This document shows positions 43,101 to 55,100 of a stretch of DNA of 64,000 nucleotides, one piece after another. The notes under the pieces are model-generated. The model saw only the letters and a program-made list of their open reading frames with translations. It was not told the origin of the DNA and ran no database searches. The stretch's first letter is position 1. Each line of letters begins with the position of its first letter. The stretch is from Amoebophrya sp. A120 (taxonomy: Eukaryota > Sar > Dinophyceae > Syndiniales > Amoebophryaceae). The stretch is from contig CAJINV010000005.1 in assembly GCA_905178155.1 (NCBI GenBank), forward strand, positions 2,544,054 to 2,608,053. Reading direction: 5' to 3'. Position numbers and translations under genes: made by a program.

Positions 43101-44006
43101 AATGCCTGGTTGCGCTGTTTGAGATTGAGGCTATATACCAGTCTATAGAACAAAGAAGAAGAACAAGAAGCTCTGTGCATGGGCGTCGCCCGTTTCCAGT
43201 AATCGAGCCGTGTGTTGATCTCGTCCTGGAACACAACAAGATGACGCCGATATTAGTAGCCTGATAATTCATCACCATCGATTGATGCAAGTGCAATCCA
43301 AAACTTAGTGGCAATAACTGTTGAACATGCGGTAATCATAGGGAATGACTTCAAGACAATCAAGCTTCCGGAGTATGCGCGCTTGTTGTACATCGCGATT
43401 ACACGCGCGCGCCGGCGCTGCTACTTTTCGGAAAACCCGTGGAACCTGTTGGAAGGTCTGGGACAGAAGCCAGCATCTGGGACACCAGCCGCGGACGGCA
43501 CTTTTGACTCCACCCCTGCTGGAGATCATCGGGTCGAGCTGCCGCCGTCGCTCGAAATTTCGGAGCAGGAGTGGGCCGAGTACGAAAACACTTTCGACGC
43601 GTGGCAAAAGGAAACCGCGAGCAACGGGTATGTTTCTTCTCCCTGTCCCCTTCCACCGCAGCGGAAACACACGATAGAGAAGAGCGGGCAGGTGCGAAGC
43701 AATTATGAGTTCTTCTTTGTTTTCGACGAGAGGGAGATATCATGGGACGACCAGTTAGACCGTTTAGGGGAGCTGATCAAGCGGTATCACCCGGACAAGC
43801 TGTGCAGACTCATCGGAGTGACCTGCAGGAGCTTGCTCCTTACCAAGAACCAACCACCCGCCGGCAATAACCCCTTCGCGCAGCGAGTGACGCACGTGAT
43901 CACCGAAGAGACGATGAATAGGATAACCGAAGGCGCCGTGGCCAGTAGGAGGCAAATCAACGGGCTGCGGATGACCGATTCCAGAGGTGAGGAGGAGGAA
44001 GGCTGA
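40160..44006 (+). CDS. UvrD/FBH1-like superfamily 1 DNA helicase
   Basis: Exons 40160-42060, 42328-43066, 43326-44006: 3321 nt, 1106 residues. The first 320 residues are low in complexity, with a Cys cluster (CTCHPAEYNGACAACG). Helicase landmarks: Q-like TPEQRDFMDF, Walker A GNARAGAGKTT (about 335-345), TTHAFAKA, Walker B MDEGQD (628-633), GDVYQRIFGFRGA (about 655-667), ASFRYG, STVHKAKGLE (about 871-880) and YARLLYIAITRARRR (about 896-910). A Zn-finger-like segment (CPSHPEQ ... FYGCSK ... FACNY) sits just before motif II. The motifs resemble FBH1/UvrD 3'-5' helicases that act on recombination intermediates. Two introners interrupt motif II and motif V and excise in frame. There is no F-box that I can identify. 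Confidence 0.87.
42061..42322 (+). mobile_element. Introner family E inside helicase motif II
   Basis: Starts tattctgtgcaaaaacatc and ends gatgtttgccttgcata. Flanks GATTG and TGCTT do not match, but keeping one 5-mer gives MDEGQDWTPCQFE in frame. Confidence 0.75.
43067..43320 (+). mobile_element. Introner family N inside helicase motif V
   Basis: Starts tctatgttggaacaaaagtt and ends aaaacttagtggcaataactg. Flanks TCGAA and TTGAA. Removal gives HKAKGLEHAVIIGNDF. Confidence 0.83.
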
Positions 44007-45107
44007 GTAGCGATGTTGCCCGATTCCAGCCAGTAGATTCTTCAGTCGGAAGATGCAGCAGCTCCAGTGTGGCCTGCTTCAGGAGCAGACTTCGGTCCGC
44101 GATCAGTGCCAGTGAATGATGATCATCCTTTTATTTCGTCCGCCTTTTGTTCCTCGCTGGTTGAGTCACCGCGTACTTCTGAATGTTGAATGATAATCGG
44201 TCAATTGTCAAACGATCAGGAGAAAAAGACGACAAGATTACGTGCCACTGGAGGACTGCTGTCGATTCCGACCGCTTTTGTCGCGGTGGAACACTAGTAG
44301 TTCTCGCTGGAGTATGGTGTGTATTCGAAATCAAATAAGTGTTTTGAAGGAGCTTTGTGTTCGCGCAGCAGGTATCAGTCTTTCCGTATCGGTGGGCAAG
44401 TTTTCTGTGGTATTTCGATATTTCTTGAACTATGCCTTCAGCACTAGGCCTTGTCGGAGGTGACATTTCTTTGACATCCACTACAGCTGGTACACCATCA
44501 TGGTCCGTCGCCGTCCTTTTCCCGAGTCCTCGGTTTCGGTCACATCGTACTCGCGTTTCGAAAAAAAAGTAAAAAAGTCTGCACGAGGACATACAGGCCT
44601 CTTGATCTCTGTCACACTACCCCCGAAACCCGTCCAAGTGAGTATATCCTTGACCACGGTATTTATTCCTACTGAGGTTCATCTCTACACGCACCTTCCC
44701 CTTGTGCAGGCTGGTCGTAGATTCTTTCGTGTTTGGTTTTTGTCAACTTCTACCACCCAGGTATACTGTTACGTAGAAATGTGAAAGCGGCCTTATATAT
44801 CATTTACGATTTGCATTTGGCTCTGCGGAACTTGTGTTTGATCGTTGAGCAGTCGCAGAAGTCGCCGTCGTGTCACTATCAGTCTGAAGCTGAACGCCAC
44901 ATTTTTAATCGTCTAGCTACATCTGTAATTTAACACACCACCTGTAGCTGCTCTCTGTGGAGACAGATAGCAGGTGTACGTCATATTCTGCTTTAATCGC
45001 ATTTCCGATTCAGTATATGCAATCAATATTCACAACATTGATGCTGACGCATCGTGTGGTTTTTAATCTTTACGAGTTCACGAACTGAAAGTCGGGGAAA
45101 AGGAAAG
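44007..45107. other. Intergenic, no gene seen
   Basis: Open frames on both strands (44131-44592 minus; 44500-44784 plus) lack recognisable domains. No RNA gene seen. Confidence 0.5.
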
Positions 45108-48100
45108 ATGGCTTCTGTAGCTGTCCAGCTGCACTTTCTGCTTGCGCTACTGGCTCTCTATCGCCTTGGTGCAGCAGCCACTACTAGTACCGCCACTCCC
45201 TGTACTCGACCTCTTGCCAATTCCGCAACCATTCCCGGGTTCTGCGCCCAGGTTTTCGCGGATAATCTGGACAAAGCCCGAGGTTTGTTCATCACGGAGA
45301 ACAACCACATTCTACTGATCGAACGCGGTATATGGGAGTGTCTGGATTGAAGTCGTCAAAGTTGAAATGATTTCTCATACATAAAATGCGACGCAGAAAG
45401 TGACTCCATTGCAGAGGCCGCACGGGAGACAGATTATAGCCCTGCTAAGGGTCAAAAGTTGGACTGCTGACTAGCATGACAGAAGGTAGCTCTTTTGCCC
45501 TAAACCGCAAGACAGACTCGCTTCCAGGACGGGGGAAATTTGTCATGCGCCGACTACAAACTGTAGGTCTAACACTAACTGGCATCGATTTTATGCATCG
45601 CAAATTATTTCAACTACTCTGGCGGTTTCGATCCTGACACTTCCATACGGCAACGGGAAGTCGCAGGTGACAGCCCTCTTCGACGACGACAACGATTTCA
45701 TTGCGGAAACCAGAGTCACCCTCGCGTCCACGACAGATCTCGGCGGCGCGACGGACCGAAACTACATGCTCCACCACGGGCTCGCCGTGAAAGACAATTA
45801 CCTGTACGCCTCTAGCTCCGCCTTCGTGTACCGGTGGCCCTATACCGACGGACAGCGGACGGAAATTCCGCCCTCCAGTCGGGAAATCGTCGTGAAAAAC
45901 ATCAACGCGGACGGGCAGGGCGGCGCGCCGTTGGGGCACTGGACCCGGACCCTGGTGTTTTCCGAGGATGGGTACTTGTACGTGTCCGTGGGGTCCAACG
46001 GGAACGTCGACGCCGATTCGTATCGCAGCAGAATCCGGAGGTTCCCCTCGAAGTTTGACGCGAATGGAAACGCAGTACCTCTTGTCCCTGGAACATCGAA
46101 GCCGATGGACGCACTCCCCGCTGGCTATGAAAGCCACAGAAAAATGGAAATTCTTAAAGTGGAAATAATTTGTGATGCATGAAATGCGACACCAAGAAGA
46201 CTGTGCTGCAGAGAACGCAATGGAGGCCGACAATTGATGTGCTACGGGTTCACAATTGGACTGCTCATTAGCACGAGAGAAGGGCACCCCTTTGCCCTAA
46301 CTAGCATGACAGACACGCTTTGAGTGCCCGGTAAATTTGTCATGCGCCGACTAGAAACGGCGCTTCGACTGGAGTCGTTTTTTTGCATCGCAAATTATTT
46401 CCACTTGTTTGAGGATCTCCATTCTGAGGCTTTCATACTGGCGGGTGGGATTTCACCTCAGCGGAGGTTTTCGCAGACGGCCTGCGGAACGAGGTTGGGT
46501 TAACAGAATGAAAAATGCCCCCTCCCCATATCGAAAAGATAAGTTGTGATGCTGTTTTTTGACCACAAATCGACCTGCATTGCTAGAAGGCCAAGAGACG
46601 CAGCTGTTCCCTCGTTTGCAGGCAATTTGTCACGCTGTTTCCCGTGTCCAGTACCAGTTGGGTTGCTTCCTGTCATGCTGAAGACGCAAGGCTTTCCCGC
46701 GCCAGCTAGCACTACAATCCGCATCTCTTCCCTCTTAGCATGACAAAGCTGATCTGTGGCCACAAATCTGCATCACAGATTTCCGCTTTGATATGGGGAG
46801 GGGGGGCTTTTCTTCTTGATGCGGGTTGGCGTTCGACCAAGACGAAGTGCTGTATGGGGTGGAGAATATGCATTGCAAAAGTATCGTACTAGTAGTAATT
46901 CATTGCATTACAAATTTGCTTAGAGCATTACAAATGAAATTCGTAATGCTGTTTTATCTTAGACAGGAGATTTGTCATGCATAAAGAGCAATTACTAGGA
47001 GTACGATACTTTTGCAGAGCATAGAGAACTCCGCCGACCAATTGGTCCGGGCGGACCTCGGTGGGGACATCCACAATGAGAATCCTTACGCATTGCAAAA
47101 AAATCGTACTAGTAGAAATCGCATGACAAATTCCCTCAGCTTGAAAAATGGAATCTGTAATGCTGTTATAGCTTACGAAGTCGATTTGTCATGCATAAAA
47201 CCGGAATTAGTACGCGTGCGATTATACTTTTGCAATGCATAATCCGGGGGAGGAGTTGAACCGGTTCCCGGAAAAGGGCTCCGACCCGTCCGTCGACGGG
47301 AAAAATCGCCACTACGGCTATCCGTACTGCTTTACGGAGTACAAAATCCCCGCGGTCATGTCCCAGCCGGCCGGGACAACCAGAGGAAGGGTTTTCGCCT
47401 GGCCGTCGTTCATGCCGACTTATACGGATTCTTGGTGCAGGCAAAACACCGTGCCACCACACGTGGCGTTGCAAGCACACTCCGCGCCTCTGGGAGTGAC
47501 GTTTTTACGGAGGAAAGATCTGGATGCGAACATTGACAGCGTGCAGCAGCAGCAAGTGAATCCTCAAAATCCTCTTCCACCTCAGCAGAATTACGGCTTG
47601 CCGCTATCTGTTTTCGAGCACGACGCCTTTATCGCGTACCACGGGTCCTGGAACCGAGATGCGCCCACGGGGTACAAAGTGGTGTGGCAGAAATTCGACA
47701 AGACGACGAAGTTGCCGAAGAAGACCCACACGCTTTCCGTGAATTCGGCCGACGAGCCTGTGGATTTGCTGTGGCGCGACAATCCGGTTAGCAACGGCTG
47801 GAAGTGGCCGAACGGGTACCGACCTGTGGATGTGAAGTTTGACCGATTTGCGCGGCTCTTCGTGACTAGTGACGGGACGACGAATGTGAATGGGGGGAGC
47901 AATCTGGTCGTGTTACTGTATTATGGAAATGATACCACTACAATTGGAGCTACAATTTCTTCGAGTTCGGGTGTTGATGTTGCAGCTAGTAGTGTACAGA
48001 ATGATCCTGGCTCGTCGTCGTCGCCGCAGATAAGTAGTGCGCGGGGTGGTCTTCGTTCATCTCGTGCAGGGGATGGCTGGACCGTGGCCTGGTCTTCACA

Positions 48101-48206
48101 TCTGTTGGTCCTCATGTTGATGACGACCAACTACATGGCCTGTACCCTCCTTTTTCCAACTTCATTGAGTGGAAATGCTTGGGGCGATAGGGATAGAAGT
48201 CTCTGA
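45108..48206 (+). CDS. Secreted sorbosone/glucose dehydrogenase-like (PQQ-type beta-propeller) protein
   Basis: Exons 45108-45330, 45653-46125, 46443-46501, 46828-46866, 47029-47086, 47247-48206: 1812 nt, 603 residues. The signal peptide is at 1-24 (LHFLLALLALYRLGAAA). The propeller matches the GSDH/sorbosone dehydrogenase family: GFCAQVFADNLDKARGLFI, YMLHHGLAVKDNYLYAS, GHWTRTLVFSEDGYLYVS, VFADGLRNEVGLAFD, LYGVENSADQ, NENPGEELN, YGYPYCFTEY, LPLSVFEHDAFIAYHGSWNR. Family members oxidise sugars with PQQ, although many eukaryotic relatives have no proven activity. The last 90 residues are Ser-rich and end in a hydrophobic stretch (LLVLMLMTTNYMACTLLF), a possible membrane anchor. All five introns are introners. 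Confidence 0.88.
45331..45647 (+). mobile_element. Introner family B
   Basis: Starts tatgggagtgtctggattg and ends tcctgacacttccata. Flanks CGGTA and CGGCA. Removal gives IERGNGKSQV. Confidence 0.88.
46126..46437 (+). mobile_element. Introner family B
   Basis: Starts tatgaaagccacagaaaaatg and ends attctgaggctttcata. Exact CTGGC repeat. Confidence 0.9.
46502..46822 (+). mobile_element. Introner family G
   Basis: Starts aacagaatgaaaaatgcccc and ends ggcttttcttcttgatgc. Exact GGGTT repeat. Removal gives EVGLAFDQDE. Confidence 0.87.
46867..47023 (+). mobile_element. Introner family E
   Basis: Starts tatgcattgcaaaagtatcg and ends gatacttttgcagagcata. Exact GAGAA repeat. Removal gives YGVENSADQ. 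Confidence 0.92.
47087..47241 (+). mobile_element. Introner family E
   Basis: Starts tacgcattgcaaaaaaatcg and ends attatacttttgcaatgcata. Flanks ATCCT and ATCCG. Removal gives NENPGEELN. Confidence 0.9.
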
Positions 48207-49164
48207 ATGATCGACGCTGGTGCAAAACGCGCATACACTTTGACTTTTCGATGGAAGATGCAACGAATTCCAAATTATAAATCCTCGAGAGATCCGAAAA
48301 TCAAAATCTGCAAATGGCAGAGTGGGAATGCACAGGTCGTCGAAGCGGCACGATGATCTCGATCCTGAAGAAAGCCTTTTTTTCTCGGTCGACTAGCAAA
48401 TGGGTCAGTCTGAATAATTCGCCGTTCAGTGCATTCGCAGCGCTCCCGCTCGGTCACAGACGAGAAGTCGGCTTGATTCTGCGCAAAAGTTGCTGATTTG
48501 TCTTTCCGCGTGCGAGTGGTCGTGAAAATTAGATCATAGAATGATCGTACGACAACAAAAAATCGTTTTCTGATCCGCGTCCGCATGATCTTGGTCGCAC
48601 AGTAGAGATCGGTGACGTTTTCATGACCATGATCTATCGTGTGTTGAAATCTAAATGATGATGATCATTTATTGACGGATTTCCAGATTTCTTTGTTGGG
48701 ACTCATCTAGTCGTGCTGTTGAAGACAAAGCCAGGAGGTTGTATCAATTGTCGGCATATTCCTATGTATTATCTGATGAACATTTGATCGGTTCTCCTGT
48801 CGTGTAATCGAGATCGTTGTAGCACCCATCGGAAGTATACATAAACATAGGAGCAGAAAGTTCAAGTTGAGGCTGTAGAAGTAAAATTACTACAAGAAAT
48901 TTGTTTTATAGCAGAACAATGTCTACACGCATAGTAAGTTTCTTAGCTGAAGGCCGGTACGTGAAGATGAACATCTACTTGTTTTTTAGTTATTTCTAGA
49001 TTGGGTTCTTGAAGTTTGGTGTTCAATACAAGGGCCAGCACGTAGTATTAGTAAGTACTTACAGTTACAGCACAGCAAAGCAACATAGGAAATTTTCCGC
49101 AAAGTAAACGACTCGTATTGAGCACCTGAAGTACTAGTAGCACATCACATCGAGGAAACTCATC
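48207..49164. other. Intergenic, no gene seen
   Basis: Spacer before the giant gene. No supported exon or RNA gene. Confidence 0.5.
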
Positions 49165-52100
49165 ATGTCGCTGTGCTCCCTTGCGTTCTTAGGTGTGCTC
49201 GTGTCGTCTTCGCGTGTACAAGCGGCGGCGTTGCACGATACAACTAGTAAGGTGGCGGCAGATCATGATCATCGTTGGACGGGTAGCGAAGATGGCCGCG
49301 CACAGCTCTTTGATCCCCGTACTTATCAGGAGCTTATCCTGAGTAAAAACGTACCCACACCAGAGTCAGGATGGGGATTTTGCAACACAAACCTAGGAGC
49401 TTTGTGAGTCACGCATGACAAGTTGCACACTGCAGTGTAGTGCAGGTTAGCAAGTGCAGCCGCATCACAGATTCATCTGCTCATCCTGTTCACAGCATCA
49501 CAAATTCCAAAACGCGATTGGAAATGGCTCTCATGGGGATGCGCATTACAAGTCTTCCTGTCTTTGCAAATCTGCATTACAACTCTGGCGTGGGTACGTT
49601 TTTACTCAGGATAGAGCTCCAGACATATTTTTCTGAGGACCAGGCACGCCAGATTCTTTATCAAATGCAAAAATGTTTGGGTCTGGAAGATTTTGAGATT
49701 TGTCATGCTTTTCTGACATGACTCAAGAATCTGTGATGCATGGGCGCGAAGCGGTCCGCTTTTCTGTCATGCAAACACGCAGTTTGCCATGCGGAACACG
49801 CAACACATAGGAGCCCAAAAAATTTGTCATGCTTGGCTCCGTATTGCAGTGGAACTCTCGTTCACTTTTAGCATCACAAGTTTCCAGACCCAGACATTTT
49901 TACATTTGATATTCTTGGTGGAGGGTTCAAACCTCATGACGATCCATCGGGTGGAGACGATGTTGGCGATCCGAGCCGGTGTTTTGCCCGCCCGGAGCAG
50001 CTTCTCATGGCAGCTACTGACGCGTGTCGGTACAAAGATTCAATATTTTTATTTTGCCATCTTCAACCATATTGATGCTTTCTCTTTCATTTCCGAGCTG
50101 CGCTCCTTCATGCGCCTTCTTTTCATGGTCTCCGTTCGTACATGCAGCACAGAAAATATATGTAAGTATGCTGTTTGTGTTTCACGACCTGTCTTTCAAA
50201 TTTCCGCATGGTATCTATGATCACAGGTTTGGCCAGCTGCGTACTTCTTCCGCCCGGAGAGCGGAAGGCCTGGACGACCCTCGCAAACTGCACTGCCTGC
50301 AAGCCTGGGCGGCCTGGAAAGCTCCGCAAATGGAGGGTCGCACAGCTTCAGATTCTTCTGCTTCAAGGGAACTGCAACAACGTCGACGCGGGCTGTTCGG
50401 TTCCTGCCCGTGCCGCAACTCCACGCGCCTGACCCCGGCCGAACAGCAAGCAGCTAGGAGAAAGAAACTCGACGCAGATCGCGCCGCTTTGTATGCGGAT
50501 TTCTTCGCCGCAGATATGTGGGGCGCTCTGCACACACCCTTCTTGCCCGGGTGCTATCCGAGAGCGGATTTTGCAACGCTGGATGCAGCTAAAGCTTCTG
50601 GAAATCTGAATTATTTCCCTTACGTTGAAGAAGGACGCAAATTGGTACACCCCGACGAAGTGAAGGCTCTGTTGGACGACAGCCACGAGCAGCAGGGCGG
50701 CGCCGGCTGCGATATGGGAACCACAACTGGCACTGAAAATCTAGAGGCATCAAGCGCCGCCAAGGTGGGCCACGCCTTGGCCACCTCGCACATCTCGCTC
50801 ATCCCAGACGCGGGCTACAACCTCGGAGTCGGGAAGGAGGACATCACAAAAGCTGTGGACAAGATTCTACCCGGCTCTGCGGGACGAGAGCGGGTCCTAC
50901 AACCGCAGGAAAAGCAGCAACCGAAAGGAGCAGATCCAGATTTGAAGAAAAAGCAGGAGAAAGAGCAGAAGGAGGAAAGGCGCAAATACGTGCGCACGTT
51001 CCTCGCTGAACCGCTGATGAAAGATTTTCTTCTCAACAGACAAGAGCTGTACCAATACCACGATGACGACGAAGAGACGGGAGAAGCAGCCGAACAAAGT
51101 GCGAAAAAGAAGGCGGAGCAAGGTCCCTACACGCTGCTCGACCTGGAGGAGTCCGAGCACGACCCGTTTGAATTTTTTCTCGTGCTGAATTACACGAGTA
51201 ACGCCTTTTTCCACACTGGTTTCCGCGTCGTGGTGTACGAGCGGCCTGATGGTGGCGCCGCCGCCGGTGGAATTGGCCCATCTGGGGCGGGTGGAGGAGG
51301 ACAAGCGGGACAGCCGCAGCGGCAGCCTCAAGAGGGGCTGCAAGCATCTATGAGCAGCAGACCTCAAGTAGAACATCAACATCATCCCTTCTATCTGGTG
51401 AACAATTATCCCTTTTGGGTGCGCGAAATGCTCTTCTGGGAAAACACGATGGCAAACGCGACTACACCGGCCACGGCAGGAGGAGGTACTGCTGCTCCAA
51501 AGGCGACGCCTCCCCCACCGCCCTCCAAGTCGGAACAGTTACAACAAAAATATTCGTGGGCCGCGCAACCATGTCTGTTGAGTAAGGAAGGCGTGGTGGA
51601 TAAAACGAATCCTCTTGCAAGAGAACTGTTCCCAGTCGTCCTGCAACACGGACAGGAAGTCGTGTGGGAAAAGACGTCAAACAAGCGAGACGCTGTCCCC
51701 GCCCCGGTCGGGTCCTCAGCTGCACAGGCGACGTTGCGCAAAGCGACCTTCTGGGGATTCCAGGACGATGTGACCTCAATCGCGCAGTGGCTGGGCCGCG
51801 GATTGTGTAGCTTCGATCTGTTCGTTTATGGTCGCACCAAGTCGGATATGCAAGACGAGAAGGACTGTCCGCGGCTGGTAGAGATGATGCAGAATGCGGA
51901 TGCAGTAGCGAACGGCGGGGCGGTTTCTGTTTCATCTGCTGCTCCGTCTGGAACAACTGCAGCAGCAGGAGGTGCTGCGCCCCGCGTTGGTGAAGCAGGT
52001 GGAACAGACCAAGCTGCGCAACCTGACGATGAAAGCAAAGCTGGACGTAAGGACCGAACGAAAAAATTGCTGCGTTGGTTTTTGGGTGGAAAAAATACAA

Positions 52101-55100
52101 CTCGGCGGGACCGACTGAGTTCCGACGCACTGAAAGCTGCGAAAAAGTTTTTGAAGCTGGATCGGGTCACGGAGGTTTTTTTGTTCTCGGGCTTTCCCAG
52201 CGCGCAAGCGAAGTATCTGAAAGCTGCGATGGAGGAATACAACAAGCGCAGCGCGCTCTTGGTACAGTCCTTCACGCGCTGGCGCGCGGACTTTTTGTCG
52301 TTGCAGGAAAGGATCAAGAAAGCACACGGACTCGTGCGCGAAACCGTGACGGAAGGCCTCGACTGGTTCATTGGGAGTAGGAAGAGCGACAAGGCCAGCA
52401 AAAAGGGAGCCGCGGTTGATGTTTCGCCGGGAGTTGTCGCGCCGTCCGGGGCGGCGTCTCCTGGTTTCGCTCCCTCTGGCACGGCGAGGCCTCCTGTTCA
52501 GGGTGGGATGTTGCCCCGAAGCGGTAGTACTGGTGGTAACGACGCAAGACGAGGACCCGATTTGGCCGGCGTTTCACCCGCTCCTTCGGGTGGAGGTACG
52601 ACAGATAATGACACCGACGAAGAGGAGCAGGAAGATCTTCATGCGCAGATATTCGATGGTGACATTCTTGCACACCAAATTCCGACCACGCGTGCTCTCA
52701 GCTTCCGTTTAGTCGGCCTCTTGCACCAGTTGCAATACTTCCGTGCGGTCTTGTATCTGATCCACATTCCCTCCTGGCACCGGGGGCTGCGCAAGTTGTC
52801 CGCTTTGCACGCGCGGGCGAGGCATTCGCGTGCGCACTTCTTACTGGGGCAGGAGGCGGAGATAGGCGGCAAGGTCGCGGAGCTGCGGGCGTCTGTGGAG
52901 CAGCTAATGGCACAGGAGAAAGAACAACGGAGACGGATGGGTGGACCACAGGCGGTGTTACCTGATGATGCAGCCCTTCGTAAACGCCTGGAGAAAATTC
53001 GTGATCAAGACGTGCAGCAGTGGGTCCAACAAGCGCGCGTGCGCGAGCTGCGCAGTGATATGGCGTTCTCAAACGTTACATTCTCAACTGTTACATGATT
53101 TGTCATGCAAAACTTCCATGAGCCACCAGACAATCAAGCCACCTCGCATGACAAATCCCCGAAGGGCTAAACAGCACCTAAATCTGTGCCGGATTTGTGA
53201 TGCGAGAGTTGCAAGCTTGCCTCTTTCACTGTTGCGGTTCTCGCATCACAAAGTCATGTAACAGTTCAGAATGTAACGTTTGAGAACGCCATAAGTGAGG
53301 GAACGGGGTTACACCTCGTTTTATTGTACCGCAGCGTGGTATATCAAATGTAAAAATGTCTGGGTCTGGAAGATTGCAACTTGTCATGCTGTTTTTGGAC
53401 TCTAAAAAAAATTGTATTGCATGACCAGCAAGAGGGGCATCATTTGTGCTGCACGGGCAGGGCATTTCTCATGCGGAAGGTGCATCAGGAAGCCTTCTAA
53501 AAGTCTGCGATGCTAAGTCATGCATTACAGGCATCATCGGCCATAAGAAATATGCATGACAAATCTTGCATTCTTCCAGACCCAGACATTTTTGCATTTG
53601 ATATGGTGCGACGAGGACGACCTGAGGTGGATCTGCCGCAGCTTCAAGGCAGGAAAGTTTTCCACTCTGACGTCCAGAGGAATCCGAGTGTAGAAGCTGA
53701 CGACACGACACAACAACAACAGCAGGTCGCCTCCCAGACTGGTGCGATTGCCCCCTTGCACCACATGGCTGGGTCTGGTGGCGCTTTCAGTACAGCAAAG
53801 TCCGAGGATGCGGAGGACGAAGCGTATCTGTCGTTCGCAAATATGCGGGAGTGGATCCAGGTTGTGGGTGCGGTCCAAGGGGGTCGTGGTGGTCAAGGAC
53901 ATCAAGCACGTCGCGAGGACCAAATGACAGTGGATGATCCACCTCCGATTGACACCGAAAAGTTGGAAACTGATTCGACACTGCAGAAATTTTGGGCGAA
54001 ATACCTCCAAAAACAACGACACGCCGAACAACAAGCAGGACAACGGCAAACGCAAAGTGATGCGACTTTGCTGCAGCAGCAGCTGTCGAAAGAGGAATTT
54101 TACACGCAGCACCGCGACATGCTGCAGCTGCGCGCAACGTTCTGGGTTGACCCGAACGCTGCAGGAGCCGCTGGGTACGACACCCCGCTGAGCTGCCTGC
54201 TGGTCGCTACCGGTTTCGTAGACAGAATTTCTGCAGCAGAAACCCGTCGACGGTCTTTGTATATTGCGGGCTCTCGTGGTCCACCTCCTCCAAAGCCGAG
54301 CCCCAAAGGCGACATTAAATTTCCCGCAGTCCGGCTTCGGGAGAATGTTGTGTTTGCGCAAGTACCGACCTACATGGTGTCGGCGAAGAATGCGACGGTG
54401 GGTTCTTGGGTGGAAACTGCACGGACCACTTCGAGGCCCGTAGATATGACACTGCCGCTGAAGTACAGTCTGTATTTGAAAATGATGCAACAAGCGGACA
54501 AGTCGATTTTTTCCGCGCTTCAAAACGAGCGGCTTACCGCGACCACGCATTCTAGTGAGTACTTCCTTATCAGTAGAGACGCATCGCACACCAGCATCGA
54601 AGCCATGCCCGACGGCCGTGCCTTTCTGCCGGAGGTGTCGCAATTGCTCTTCGACAGCCTAGGGGACAGCGAATCGGCGCTGCGGGCGGTTTTTAAGTGG
54701 GCGGTCCGACTCCTTCCCTCGGGCATTTCGCTTTTCGACGCCTCCGAAGTCGCGGTGAACGCCCCAGAAATCTACAAAAAAATGGACGAAATCCTGAACG
54801 AGCTGGCCGCACCGAGTGCAGTTGGTCGTTCTGGGCCAGGGGTTGAGGGGTTAGGATTTAGGGCCGAACAAGAGGACGGCGAGATGAACCCCGACGAGCT
54901 GCACCAGCTCCTCCGCGACGGTGCTGACGATCTCTCGTCCTTCGACCCCGAGCCTGACACCTTTGGCCTCCTCACAGCGGAGATACACCAAGTGTCCCTA
55001 AGCACGCTTCGCGATTACGCAATGAAAAAGCATCTTGCCAGCGCAGGAGGAGGTGTTACTGGTAGACCGAAGTCTACTCGTAGCGGCAGGGGTGCTGGAT

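Noticed and set aside
5809-49613. Canonical GT-AG splicing inside family-D elements (gag|gtaaaaac ... ttttactcag)
   Set aside because: In the copy at 5809 it would leave 17 extra nt and shift the frame; other copies lack the GT or the AG. Exact removal of the whole element restores the conserved protein.
50024-50226. Separate gene start near 50024
   Set aside because: It begins at GTG and reads through a GT-AG intron (50030-50226). The upstream exons from the ATG at 49165 join in frame.
6154-53603. CRISPR-like repeats
   Set aside because: The repeats come as inverted pairs at intron edges, are 150-480 bp apart and fall in many families. They are TIRs of introners in a eukaryotic genome.
53534-54643. 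Minus-strand frame of 369 codons
   Set aside because: It mirrors the giant + strand gene and begins inside an introner; no recognisable domain.
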